This document shows, piece after piece, positions 7,076-14,332 of a DNA stretch of 64,000 bases. The DNA is from Microbispora sp. NBC_01189 (lineage in GTDB: Bacteria; Actinomycetota; Actinomycetes; Streptosporangiales; Streptosporangiaceae). Location of the stretch: the NCBI RefSeq assembly GCF_036010665.1, contig NZ_CP108581.1, positions 5,265,501-5,329,500 of the forward strand. The letters are read 5' to 3'. Position numbers and translations under genes: made by a program. Below the pieces are notes generated by a model. That model made no database searches. It was not told where the DNA came from and saw only the letters and a program-made list of their open reading frames with translations. How positions within the stretch are numbered: position 1 is the stretch's first letter; the number at the start of each line of letters is the position of its first letter.

Positions 7076-8643
7076 GTATGCATTCAGCACTTCGTGATCA
7101 TGCTGGTGTGAGCGCCGCCTGGGCGGTGGGATGATCTTTGGGTGTCGAAGACCCCGGATCGCCGCCCGTCGTATGACGAGCTGGCCTCGCTGGTGGTCCG
7201 GCAGATGGCCACGATCGAGGCCCAGCGGGAGACGATCGCGCAGCTGGAAGCGACCGTCGAGAGGTTGAGCGCGCGGGTCGCGGAGTTGGAACGCAGGCAG
7301 AGCCGCAACTCAGGGAACTCGTCGTTACCGCCGTCCAGCGACACCTTTGTCCGCCCCGACAAGAAGCCGCCGGCCAAGAGCGGGCGCAAACGGGGACGTC
7401 AGCCTGGTGCACCGGGAAGCGGCCTGGCGATGGTGGACGACCCGGACGAGGTCGAAGACCACCTCCCAGCCGCGTGTGGCGGATGTGGGAAGGAACTGTC
7501 GACTGGCGACAGTGTCGGCTACTCGCGCCGCCAGGTCCGCGATATCCCCCTGGTGACGGTCACGGTGACCGAGCATCGGGCGCATCGCTGCCGATGTCGC
7601 GGATGCGGCCGCCTCACCAGCGCGGCCATGCCCGAGAAAGTAGCGGGCGCGCCGTCGTCGTACGGACCGAATCTGCGTGCGCTGGCGGCGTACTTGCTGG
7701 TGTTCCAGCACCTACCGGTAGAACGCTGCGCCCAGCTGATCGCCGACGTCACCGGAGCCCGGGTCTCGCCCGGCTGGGTGTCGTCTGTACTGGCCGAGGC
7801 CGCAGCCCTGGTCGCCGACAGCATCAAAGTGATCCGTGCGCTGCTGACCCTCACGCATGTGCTGCACGTCGATGAGACCACCACGAGGATCGGGGCGAGA
7901 CGCCGCTGGCTGCACGTGGCCTGCACCGCCACCTTGACCCTGCTCGGGCTGGGCGAACGCTCCCGCCGGGGCGTCAACTCCCTTCGGGTCCTGCCCGAGT
8001 TCCGGGGCGTGCTGGTGCATGACTCCCTCGCCTTGTACGACGGCTACCCTCACGCCCGGCACCAACTATGCGGAGCCCACCTGGTCAGGGAGCTGACCGC
8101 CGCGGCAGAAGACCACCCCGCACAGCGGTGGCCGGCTCAGATCCGCTGGGCGTTGGCCGAGCTGAACAAACAGGCCGTCAAGGCCCGTGAGAGCGGGCTT
8201 GCAGAGATCCCACCCGAACGCGCGCGGGTCTACCTCGAATCCTTCCACCGCGGGATCACGGTCGGGCTGTCACTGCATCCCCGCGCGCCAGGACGGAAAC
8301 AGTCCCCGGCCCGCAACCTGCTCGAACGCCTGCGGGACCGGACCGCTGACGTGCTGCGCTTCGCCGACTTCCCCGGTTGGGTGCCGTTCACCAACAACAC
8401 GGGCGAGCGCGCGCTGCGCCCGGTCAAGACCCAGGTGAAGATCTCCGGCTGCCATCAATCCGAAGACGGCGCCGCGTACTGGCTTACTGTCCGCTCCTAC
8501 CTCGACAGCGCCCGCAAGCATGGGCTCAGTGCCTTCGAGGCGATCCACCGCGCCTTCACCGGCAACCTCTGGATGCCACCCGTCGCACTCGACACGTGAT
8601 CAGCAAATATCACCCAGCGTCACAGAACCTTCTGAATGCTTAC
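7076..8643 (+). mobile_element. IS66-family insertion sequence, copy 1 (1568 bp)
   Basis: Bounded by GTATGCATTCAGCACTTC on the left and the inverse of GTAAGCATTCAGAAGGTTC on the right, with a perfect 8-bp target duplication CCCCGACC. It carries only a TnpC-type transposase, without the TnpA/TnpB accessory genes of classical IS66 (ISBst12-like layout). The left end differs at several positions from that of copy 2 (GTAACCATTCAGAAGTTC), so its terminal repeat is degraded. Confidence 0.88.
7142..8599 (+). CDS. IS66-family transposase (copy 1)
   Basis: DDE transposase of 485 residues. A coiled-coil/zipper N-terminus (about residues 15-50, MATIEAQRETIAQLEATVE) is followed by NSSLPPSSDTF, a basic KRGRQPGAPG patch and a zinc finger with CGGCGKEL and CRCRGCGR. 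The catalytic core shows VLHVDETTTR (first Asp), GVLVHDSLALYDGY (second Asp) and NNTGERALRPVK (Glu), with the IS66 C-terminal box after it. Start is GTG at 7142. It appears intact. By eye it is about 95% identical to the copy at 9550-11007. Confidence 0.95.
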   Translation: MSKTPDRRPSYDELASLVVRQMATIEAQRETIAQLEATVERLSARVAELERRQSRNSGNSSLPPSSDTFVRPDKKPPAKSGRKRGRQPGAPGSGLAMVDDPDEVEDHLPAACGGCGKELSTGDSVGYSRRQVRDIPLVTVTVTEHRAHRCRCRGCGRLTSAAMPEKVAGAPSSYGPNLRALAAYLLVFQHLPVERCAQLIADVTGARVSPGWVSSVLAEAAALVADSIKVIRALLTLTHVLHVDETTTRIGARRRWLHVACTATLTLLGLGERSRRGVNSLRVLPEFRGVLVHDSLALYDGYPHARHQLCGAHLVRELTAAAEDHPAQRWPAQIRWALAELNKQAVKARESGLAEIPPERARVYLESFHRGITVGLSLHPRAPGRKQSPARNLLERLRDRTADVLRFADFPGWVPFTNNTGERALRPVKTQVKISGCHQSEDGAAYWLTVRSYLDSARKHGLSAFEAIHRAFTGNLWMPPVALDT

Positions 8644-8651
8644 CCCCGACC
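8644..8651. repeat. Right 8-bp target duplication of IS66 copy 1
   Basis: CCCCGACC directly after the right end of the element, identical to 7068-7075. Confidence 0.85.
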
Positions 8652-8900
8652 CGGCCTGATTCGCAGGCTACCACCCGCAATCACGTACGCCCATCAGCGA
8701 TCACATAACGCGATCACTCAACACCGGAATGCGTCGGACGTGAATGCTTACCTCGGGACAGGCAGCGGTGAGGTCGTCCAACATGCTTCGGTGCTTCTCT
8801 CGTACTCTTCTTCGCGGGCGCGGCCCTTGTTCGCCTGGTTAGTCTCACGTGGCCTCAAAGGGCGCCGGAAGCAAGTCCTCGACGACGCCAAGTGATAGCG
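8652..8900. other. Spacer between IS66 copy 1 and the next gene
   Basis: No gene recognised. The first 57 bases continue the short frame that was interrupted by the IS. A frame ending at 8893-8895 just before the terminator has the basic tail RGLKGRRKQVLDDAK, but its upstream part runs antisense-like through the IS and no start can be supported. Confidence 0.35.
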
Positions 8901-8934
8901 AGGCGGCTCCCGGGACACTTCCCGGGGGCCGCCT
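8901..8934. terminator. Hairpin terminator, probably bidirectional
   Basis: 15-bp stem (arms 8901-8915 and 8920-8934, one G-T type mismatch) with a 4-nt loop, followed by GGATTT. It lies just beyond the 3' end of the minus-strand secreted protein gene. Confidence 0.7.
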
Positions 8935-8955
8935 GGATTTCTCTCCGTCTAGAAA

Positions 8956-9330
8956 CTAGGGGCAGGTAGGTATGGCTTTTGTGGGATTATCGACGTAGGC
9001 ACTATAGATCCACCCGGTAGGGTCGCTGTAGTACCACAGGTTTCCAGCCGAATTCACCCACTTGCACCTGATCCAGAGCACCTCACCATAACCATAATGA
9101 CCGGTGATGTCGCACGCTGCAGCTGGTCCGGTATGGGTCGCAGCCGGCGTGGTTTTTATGACGTGAACACTTCCCGGGCTGGAACCAGCTGGCCACCAGT
9201 TACATCCACCCACGGTGGCTTGGGATGCAGGTGCGACTGCGGGTGCCTTCCCAGCGGCGTGCGCAGTCGGCATGAACGCCATAGCAGCCATGACCGATGC
9301 TGCAGTGACGAGAAATCTGGCTCTGACCAC
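8956..9330 (-). CDS. Small secreted protein, SH3-like
   Basis: Exported protein of 124 residues of unknown function. The signal peptide runs from MVRARFLVTAASVMAAMAF to the AHA cleavage site near residue 26. The mature part has an Ala/Pro-rich stretch, then a compact Cys-containing domain with YGYGEVLWIRCKWVNSAG, LWYYSDPTGWIYSAY and a final Cys. The pattern of short strands ending in G-W-I-Y/V resembles bacterial SH3b domains. GTG start with GGAGGA 4 nt upstream. It lies between two inverted IS66 copies. Moderate-GC codon use suggests a passenger gene. Confidence 0.75.
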   Translation of the reverse strand: MVRARFLVTAASVMAAMAFMPTAHAAGKAPAVAPASQATVGGCNWWPAGSSPGSVHVIKTTPAATHTGPAAACDITGHYGYGEVLWIRCKWVNSAGNLWYYSDPTGWIYSAYVDNPTKAIPTCP

Positions 9331-9486
9331 TCAGTCCTCCATGGACGTCTATTTCCGGGGTCGCGTGGTTCCCGAATATAGAGATATCATCCGGCCCTCA
9401 GAACCGCTAGAGGGCTTTAACGAATGACGTTATGCAGTTGTATCGTTACGGTGTGATGACAGGAGGCTGGTCGTCGTTCATACCTG

Positions 9487-9505
9487 GTAACCATTCAGAA
9501 GTTCG
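9487..9505. repeat. Orphan IS66 left inverted repeat abutting copy 2
   Basis: GTAACCATTCAGAAGTTCG is identical to the outermost 19 bases of the distal (left) end of IS66 copy 2, yet sits directly against that copy's opposite end (GTAAGCAATCAGAAGG from 9506) in the same direction. The two ends are joined with no spacer. Confidence 0.75.
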
Positions 9506-11073
9506 GTAAGCAATCAGAAGGTTCTGTGACGCTGGGTGATATGCGCTGATCAGGCGTCGAGTGCGACGGGTGGCATCCAGAGGTTGCCGGTGAAGGCGCG
9601 GTGGATCGCTTCGAAGGCGCTCAGCCCGTGCTTGCGGGCGCTGTCGAGGTAGGAGCGGACGGTCAGCCAGTGCGCGGCGCCGTCTTCGGATTGATGGCAG
9701 CCGGAGATCTTCACCTGGGTCTTGACCGGGCGCAGCGCGCGCTCGCCCGTGTTGTTCGTGAATGGCACCCAGCCGGGGAAGTCGGCGAAGCGCAGCACGT
9801 CACCGGCCCGGTCCCGCAGGCGTTCCAGCAGGTTACGGGCCTGGGATTGTTTGCGTCCCGGCGCGCGGGGATGCAGCGACAGCCCGACCGCGTTCCCCCG
9901 GTGGAAGGCTTGCAGGTAGATCCGTACACGCTCGGGTGGGATCTCGGTCAACCCGCTGTCGCGGGCCTTGATGGCCTGTTTGTTCAGCTCGGCCAGTGCC
10001 CAGCGGATCTGTGCCGGCCACCGCTGCCCGGGGTGGTCTTCGGCCGCGGCGCTTAGCTCTCTGACCAAGTGGGCTCCGCACAGTTGGTGCCGGGCGTGCG
10101 GGTAGCCGTTGTACAGCGACAGCGAGTCGTGCACCAGCACGCCCCGAAACTGTGGCAGAACACCGAGGGAGTTGGCTCCCTGGCGGGAGCGTTCGCCCAG
10201 GCCGAGCAGGGTCAAGGTGGTCGTGCAGGCCACGTGCAGCCAGCGGCGCCTCGCCCCGATCCGGGTGGTGGTCTCATCGACGTGCAGCACATGCGTGAGC
10301 GTCAACAGCGCGCGGATCAGCGTGATGCTGTCGGCGACCAGGGTGGCGGCCTCGGCCAAGACGGACGATACCCAGCCGGGCGAGACCCGTGCTCCGGTGA
10401 CGTCGGCGATCAGCTGGGGGCAGCGTTCCACCGGCACATGCTGAAACACCAGCAGGTACGCGGCCAGGGCGCGTAGATTCGGCCCGTACGACGACGGCGC
10501 GCCCGCCACCATCTCGGGCATGTCCGCGCTGGTTACAGCACCGCACCCGCCACAACGGCAGCGATGCGCCCGATGCTCGGTCACCGTAACGGTGACCAGG
10601 GGAATGTCGCGAACCTGGCGGCGGGTGTACCCGACGCTGTCGGTGGCCGACAGCTTTTTCCCGCATCCGCCGCAGGCGGCCGGGACGTGGTGTTCGACCT
10701 CGTCCGGGACCTCGACCATGGCCAGGCCGCTTCCCGGCGCGCCGGGCTGGCGGCCCCGTCTGCGCCCGCTCTTGGCCGGCGTCTTCTTATCCGGCCGGAC
10801 GAAGGTGTCGCTGGACGGTGGTAACGACGAGTTCCCTGAGTTGCGGTTCTGCCTGCGTTCCAGCTCGGCGACCCGCGCGCTCAACCTCTCGACGGTCGCT
10901 TCCAGCTGCGCGATCGTCTGCCGCTGGGCCTCGATCGTGGCCATCTGCCGGACCACCAGCGAGGCCAGCTCGTCATACGACGGGCGGCGATCCGGGGTCT
11001 TCGACACCCAAAGATCATCCCACCGCCCGGGCGATCCTCACGCCACCATGATCACGAACTTCTGAATGGTTAC
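9506..11073 (-). mobile_element. IS66-family insertion sequence, copy 2 (1568 bp, inverted)
   Basis: Same length as copy 1 and opposite orientation. The ends are GTAAGCAATCAGAAGGTTC at 9506 and the inverse of GTAACCATTCAGAAGTTCG at 11073. The flanking octamers GAAGTTCG (left) and CTCTGATT (right) differ, so there is no target duplication, and the left flank is itself an IS66 end. Confidence 0.85.
9550..11007 (-). CDS. IS66-family transposase (copy 2)
   Basis: Intact 485-residue homologue of the copy 1 transposase with the same domain order: N-terminal coiled coil, NSSLPPSSDTF, zinc finger CGGCGKKL and CRCGGCGA, then a DDE core with VLHVDETTTR, GVLVHDSLSLYNGY and NNTGERALRPVK. Differences from copy 1 are scattered single substitutions, so the two diverged after duplication or arrived separately. 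GTG start 66 bp inside the element end. Confidence 0.95.
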   Translation of the reverse strand: MSKTPDRRPSYDELASLVVRQMATIEAQRQTIAQLEATVERLSARVAELERRQNRNSGNSSLPPSSDTFVRPDKKTPAKSGRRRGRQPGAPGSGLAMVEVPDEVEHHVPAACGGCGKKLSATDSVGYTRRQVRDIPLVTVTVTEHRAHRCRCGGCGAVTSADMPEMVAGAPSSYGPNLRALAAYLLVFQHVPVERCPQLIADVTGARVSPGWVSSVLAEAATLVADSITLIRALLTLTHVLHVDETTTRIGARRRWLHVACTTTLTLLGLGERSRQGANSLGVLPQFRGVLVHDSLSLYNGYPHARHQLCGAHLVRELSAAAEDHPGQRWPAQIRWALAELNKQAIKARDSGLTEIPPERVRIYLQAFHRGNAVGLSLHPRAPGRKQSQARNLLERLRDRAGDVLRFADFPGWVPFTNNTGERALRPVKTQVKISGCHQSEDGAAHWLTVRSYLDSARKHGLSAFEAIHRAFTGNLWMPPVALDA

Positions 11074-11130
11074 CTCTGATTGGCGGTTCATGGTCCGCCC
11101 CCGCTGCTCGATTGTTCGTGGCCCTTGGTC

Positions 11131-11215
11131 GGTGTCAACGCCGTCTATGCGGGTTGGGTGTGCGGTTGCGGTGTACGTCGTTGGTGGACGGACACGCGAA
11201 GACGGCATTGACACC
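11131..11215. repeat. Long-arm inverted repeat in a non-coding gap
   Basis: GGTGTCAACGCCGTCT (11131-11146) is matched by the inverse arm AGACGGCATTGACACC (11200-11215), 15 of 16 paired, with a few more matches just inside. The 53-bp centre has no gene. It could be a tiny non-autonomous element or an attachment/transfer locus of the neighbouring integrative element. Nothing else is visible in 11074-11283. Confidence 0.5.
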
Positions 11216-11283
11216 TCGGTCGGGCCACTGATGTCGGCAGCTATCGGGGGCGGGGGAGGAGTGGCGCGGGTTGTGAACGCGAG

Positions 11284-11314
11284 CGCGGCCCCGCCCGAGG
11301 TGAGCGGGGCCGCG
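11284..11314. terminator. Hairpin terminator of the 11330 gene
   Basis: Perfect 11-bp stem CGCGGCCCCGC / GCGGGGCCGCG with a 9-nt loop, 15 bp past the minus-strand stop at 11330. Confidence 0.75.
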
Positions 11315-11329
11315 TGAGGGCTGGACCGT

Positions 11330-11629
11330 CTATCGCATCTCGCCGAGGAGCAGGGCATGCCACACCCTGCGGGCCTCCTCGATCGACCAGCGGTGTGTCT
11401 CCTCGACCTTTGGTGTGGGTTCGGTCTGGGTGGTCTTGCGGATGAACGCCTGCCCACCGGCCTGGAGTAGTTCGTAGACGACGGCTCGGCAGTCGCACGT
11501 CCACGCGAGCGCCCGCACTCGCCGGACTCCTTCGAACGGTTCGTGCCAGACGAGTTTCACGTGATCTTTTTGGCGCATCTCCCAGTGCGGACTCAGGCAC
11601 TCGTCCAAGTGTGGGATGGAGGCCGCCAT
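11330..11629 (-). CDS. Hypothetical protein of an integrative element
   Basis: 99 residues, not recognised. It starts MAASIPHLDECLSPHWEMRQ and contains DHVKLVWHEPFEGVRRVRA, CDCRAVVYELLQAGGQAFIRK and a C-terminal SIEEARRVWHALLLGEMR. Mixed alpha/beta, soluble, three Cys. It sits 13 bp downstream of another small hypothetical gene with a clear terminator after it, so the two likely form an operon next to gntR and repSA of the pSAM2-like element. Confidence 0.6.
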   Translation of the reverse strand: MAASIPHLDECLSPHWEMRQKDHVKLVWHEPFEGVRRVRALAWTCDCRAVVYELLQAGGQAFIRKTTQTEPTPKVEETHRWSIEEARRVWHALLLGEMR

Positions 11630-11642
11630 CAGTACTGCCGCC

Positions 11643-11984
11643 TTACCGTGTCCCGCCGTTGGCCCAGCCGGCGATCCAGCGGACGGCGGACTGTGGTTGG
11701 TCGACCGTGGACAGCGGAACGACGGTCCCGGACTTCGGTAGCTTGATCAGGAAGCGGCGGGGCTTGTGCTTCTGGTCGATGGTGACCGTCGCGACTTGTC
11801 CGCCGAGGCCGTAGATGTCCAGCTCCGAGACTGCCGGGTCCCAGACGGGGAGCCCGGTCATCCGCAGGGTGATGTGGCTGATGAGCCGGGTACGGACCTC
11901 TTGGGATCGGAGTAGGTCGCTGAGGGCGGCCAGGATGCCCGCTTGCTGGTCGGCGGTCCGGTTGCTGATCGTGTTGTGACGCAT
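11643..11984 (-). CDS. Hypothetical protein of an integrative element
   Basis: 113 residues, not recognised. It contains ILAALSDLLRSQEVRTRLI, DIYGLGGQVATVTIDQKH and SAVRWIAGWANGGTR, a small alpha/beta protein without membrane segments. The ATG at 11984 is chosen over the upstream TTG at 12026 because GGGAGAG precedes it at proper distance. It diverges from gntR at 12116 across a gap with short direct and inverted repeats, suggesting GntR control. Confidence 0.6.
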   Translation of the reverse strand: MRHNTISNRTADQQAGILAALSDLLRSQEVRTRLISHITLRMTGLPVWDPAVSELDIYGLGGQVATVTIDQKHKPRRFLIKLPKSGTVVPLSTVDQPQSAVRWIAGWANGGTR

Positions 11985-12030
11985 GGCTCTCCCATCTGTC
12001 TCGCTGACGGGTTGAGCGTACGCCAACCTT

Positions 12031-12073
12031 CCTAGTCCTACCTAGTCCTTCTCCTAGGTACCTCTAGGTACCT
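12031..12073. promoter_or_regulatory. Repeat-rich divergent regulatory region (candidate GntR operators)
   Basis: Two CCTAGTCCT units (12031 and 12041) are followed by two CTAGGTACCT units (12053-12072). CTAG is rare in this genome type, so four copies in 43 bp stand out. The array lies between the small hypothetical gene and gntR, where KorSA-like regulators of integrative elements usually bind. Confidence 0.5.
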
Positions 12074-12115
12074 GTGGTAACGACATGGAACGCTTTCGTT
12101 CCTACTCTTGAGCCC

Positions 12116-12385
12116 GTGATCGAGTTCCGGCCTGACCAGCTCAAATGGGAAGCCGTCCTCGAAGAGATACGACGCCGTATCCGGACGGGCGAATACCAGG
12201 TGGGACACCCCATCCCTGGCGAACCCCGCATGGCCGAAGAGTTCGGCATCGCCAAGGGCACCGCACGCCGCGTCATCAACGAACTGCTCAAAGCAGGTGA
12301 CGTCTACACCGTGCTCGGCAAAGGCACCTTCGTCGCCGACCCCGAGACCGGCGGCCCGCCCAGGAGAGACACCGAAGACGAGTGA
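12116..12385 (+). CDS. Short GntR-family regulator (KorSA-like)
   Basis: Winged-helix DNA-binding protein of 89 residues with no effector domain. It reads IEFRPDQLKWEAVLEEIRRR, then IRTGEYQVGHPIPGEPRMAE and EEFGIAKGTARRVINELLKA, the GntR helix-turn-helix, and ends with GKGTFVADP. Such single-domain GntR proteins control replication and transfer genes of actinomycete integrative elements. GTG 12116 is chosen because the family begins MIEF; an in-frame GTG lies at 12074. A terminator follows immediately. Confidence 0.8.
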   Translation: MIEFRPDQLKWEAVLEEIRRRIRTGEYQVGHPIPGEPRMAEEFGIAKGTARRVINELLKAGDVYTVLGKGTFVADPETGGPPRRDTEDE

Positions 12386-12412
12386 AGGCCCCCGAACGAA
12401 TTCAGGGGCCTT
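12385..12412 (+). terminator. Terminator after gntR
   Basis: AAGGCCCC and GGGGCCTT form a perfect 8-bp stem with a 12-nt loop, starting at the gntR stop codon. Confidence 0.7.
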
Positions 12413-12584
12413 CTGCCTTCTATCGGTTGTCAGCGAGACGATGGAAGGCGCACCAAGCGTAGAGCCGACGAGCCAGAGGCAGTAGCCACCCCCGGTGGCG
12501 CCGTCGGCCCAACCGCTTCGCGGCCCTTCGGGTGCCTACGGCATTGCGCCGGCCGCACCACTCCCGCACCCACATCTCCGCCGG

Positions 12585-13982
12585 TCAGGCCGACTCTCCC
12601 CGCTCACGAGCGATCCGGCGCGCGGTGGCGACGCGTTGCCGGATCATCTCGGCCCACAGGTGTTCGCCGTGCCGGTAGCCGCTCCCAGCGAAACGCCACT
12701 CACCAACCGTCACCGTCTCCCGCTCGGCAGGATCAGGCAGGCCGCGCCGTTCCCGAGCCCGTTCGGCCTGGTGATCGGCCCGCACCTGGCGCAGCGCGCC
12801 GAGCGTGGTCGAGTAGTGACGGCTCTTGGTCGAGAAGTGGCCCCGATAGCCGAGCATGTGCGCCCACCGCCGCAACGGGACCAGCCGGTAGGCCGGATCG
12901 ATTGCCAACGCGAAGCAGGTGTAGATCATGCGCCGGGCATGCTCGGTGACGTCGAGCCGCGCGACATCGGCGACCTCCCGGATCGGCCGGTCCACGGTCC
13001 CGGCTGACTCGGCCCCCTTCGTCGCGTACTTCGCGATGTAGGCCGCCACCCGCTGATCCGCGAGCCCTTCCAACGAGGTCGCGACATAGATGGGGTCCAC
13101 GTCCAGTTGCGTTCCCCACCGGCCGACGAACAACGGGTCATCGTCCGGCACGGGAACGGACACCGCAGCCGCGGCTGCCCGAATCGCCTCCCGGAGCACC
13201 GGCACCGTCGCCCAGTCCGGCGGCCGATCCGATGGGCCATTATGTCCGTCGAGACGGATCACCGCGTGGAAGTGGACCAGGCCCCGCGCCTGATACTCGG
13301 CCACCTTCGCGTACGACAGCCGCAGCCGCCGCCGCAGCTCGGCCCGTGAAACGCCGAGATGCCGCGCGAAAGTCGCTGGTAGCGCCTGCGTGAACCGCCG
13401 CCACAGCTCGCCCGCGTGCGCATTCCACAGGACCGCGCCCCGGTAGTCGTAGCAGTCCACGCAGATCGGCTGCCCGACCTGGGGGTCATCGTCGGCATGC
13501 CGGACCCCGCAGCCTTCCGGCCTGCCGTGCTCGCACACCGTGTTGTCCCTCCGAGGACGACACGGCAGCACCTTGTCACCCTTCTGTCGCCGAGCGTGGA
13601 CCGCGCCGAACGAGGGGGCCGTGAACGTGGCGAACACGCGGGGATGGGCGCTCACGTCCTCGGGGACGCCCTTGCCGCCGCGCAGGCCGGACAGGATCAG
13701 GTGATAGGTATCGTCCCGGTAGACCTCCGAGCAGGCCGGGCACCGGGACGCGCGACGGTTGCCGCACGCCGTCAGCAGGTACCCGGTCGGCTCGTCGGCC
13801 GTCCGGTAGACGTCCAGCACTTCCAGCCCGGCATCGAAGGTGATCCGGTGACCCTGCAGCCGGATCGGTTGTGCACAGCCGCCCGTCGCGCGCACCATCT
13901 CCTGCCACCGGGCGAAGTCCGGCATGGCGGCGCGCTGGGCGGCGGCGAGGACATCGGGGGAGAGCGGAGGGAGTTCGCTCAC
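12585..13982 (-). CDS. repSA: Replication initiator of pSAM2 (RepSA) type
   Basis: Rolling-circle initiator of about 465 residues for an actinomycete integrative and conjugative element. The N-terminal half has a zinc-binding pattern (CGNRRASRCPACSEVYR and further Cys pairs around VCEHGRPEGCG and CVDCYDYRG). The HUH-like motif is in GLVHFHAVIRLDG, with a downstream AYIAKYATKGAE segment typical of RepSA. GTG start at 13982 overlaps the preceding small gene by 4 bp. No integrase, excisionase or TraB-like translocase is found nearby, so the element is no longer self-mobile. A truncated second copy lies at 17143-18203. Confidence 0.88.
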   Translation of the reverse strand: MSELPPLSPDVLAAAQRAAMPDFARWQEMVRATGGCAQPIRLQGHRITFDAGLEVLDVYRTADEPTGYLLTACGNRRASRCPACSEVYRDDTYHLILSGLRGGKGVPEDVSAHPRVFATFTAPSFGAVHARRQKGDKVLPCRPRRDNTVCEHGRPEGCGVRHADDDPQVGQPICVDCYDYRGAVLWNAHAGELWRRFTQALPATFARHLGVSRAELRRRLRLSYAKVAEYQARGLVHFHAVIRLDGHNGPSDRPPDWATVPVLREAIRAAAAAVSVPVPDDDPLFVGRWGTQLDVDPIYVATSLEGLADQRVAAYIAKYATKGAESAGTVDRPIREVADVARLDVTEHARRMIYTCFALAIDPAYRLVPLRRWAHMLGYRGHFSTKSRHYSTTLGALRQVRADHQAERARERRGLPDPAERETVTVGEWRFAGSGYRHGEHLWAEMIRQRVATARRIARERGESA

Positions 13983-14212
13983 GCGGCGTCCCTCCCGCTG
14001 TCGGAGGCGGTGTCGTGCGCGTCGCCGACGTACTCGGCACCGTGGATGGCGGCGAGCCGCCGCCACTTGTTGACGCCCCACCGGGGCGAGCGTTCGAGCT
14101 GCCGCTTGCACCACTCCTCAGCGAGCGCAGCCATTGGACCCAGTTCCTCGGGTACCAGCGGAGACCTCCTTTCCTCGTAGGAAGCCCCCTCGCGCGAACC
14201 CGGGAAAGACAA
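13979..14212 (-). CDS. Small hypothetical protein upstream of repSA
   Basis: 77 residues, not recognised. It contains EEWCKRQLERSPRWGVNKWRRLAAIHGAE-like basic helices and an acidic tail. The stop overlaps the GTG of repSA (GTGA), indicating translational coupling and an operon. The listed TTG start has no good ribosome site; an AGGAGG near 14165-14170 suggests the true start may be a few codons inside. Position before repSA suggests an accessory role in replication, which is inference only. Confidence 0.5.
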   Translation of the reverse strand: MSFPGSREGASYEERRSPLVPEELGPMAALAEEWCKRQLERSPRWGVNKWRRLAAIHGAEYVGDAHDTASDSGRDAA

Positions 14213-14263
14213 AGCACCAGCGCAGAGCAGACCGAAGGCAGGTCTGTAGTGCGGTGGTGCTTT
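14211..14263. repeat. Nested hairpin at the head of the repSA operon
   Basis: AAAGCACCA (14211-14219) pairs with TGGTGCTTT (14255-14263), and inside it CAGACC (14228-14233) pairs with GGTCTG (14241-14246). A two-tier stem just upstream of a rolling-circle initiator operon could be a regulatory leader or origin structure. Confidence 0.45.
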
Positions 14264-14332
14264 CAGCGAGGCGATATGTGGAGTGTTTTATGCGACGGTG
14301 AACCGGTGAGCACGTCCAGGGGGCCTACCGCT

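Noticed and set aside
7068-11073. Composite transposon formed by the two IS66 copies
   Set aside because: Copy 1 has its own private 8-bp duplication, so it inserted alone; copy 2 has none. No shared outer duplication (7068 versus 11074) exists.
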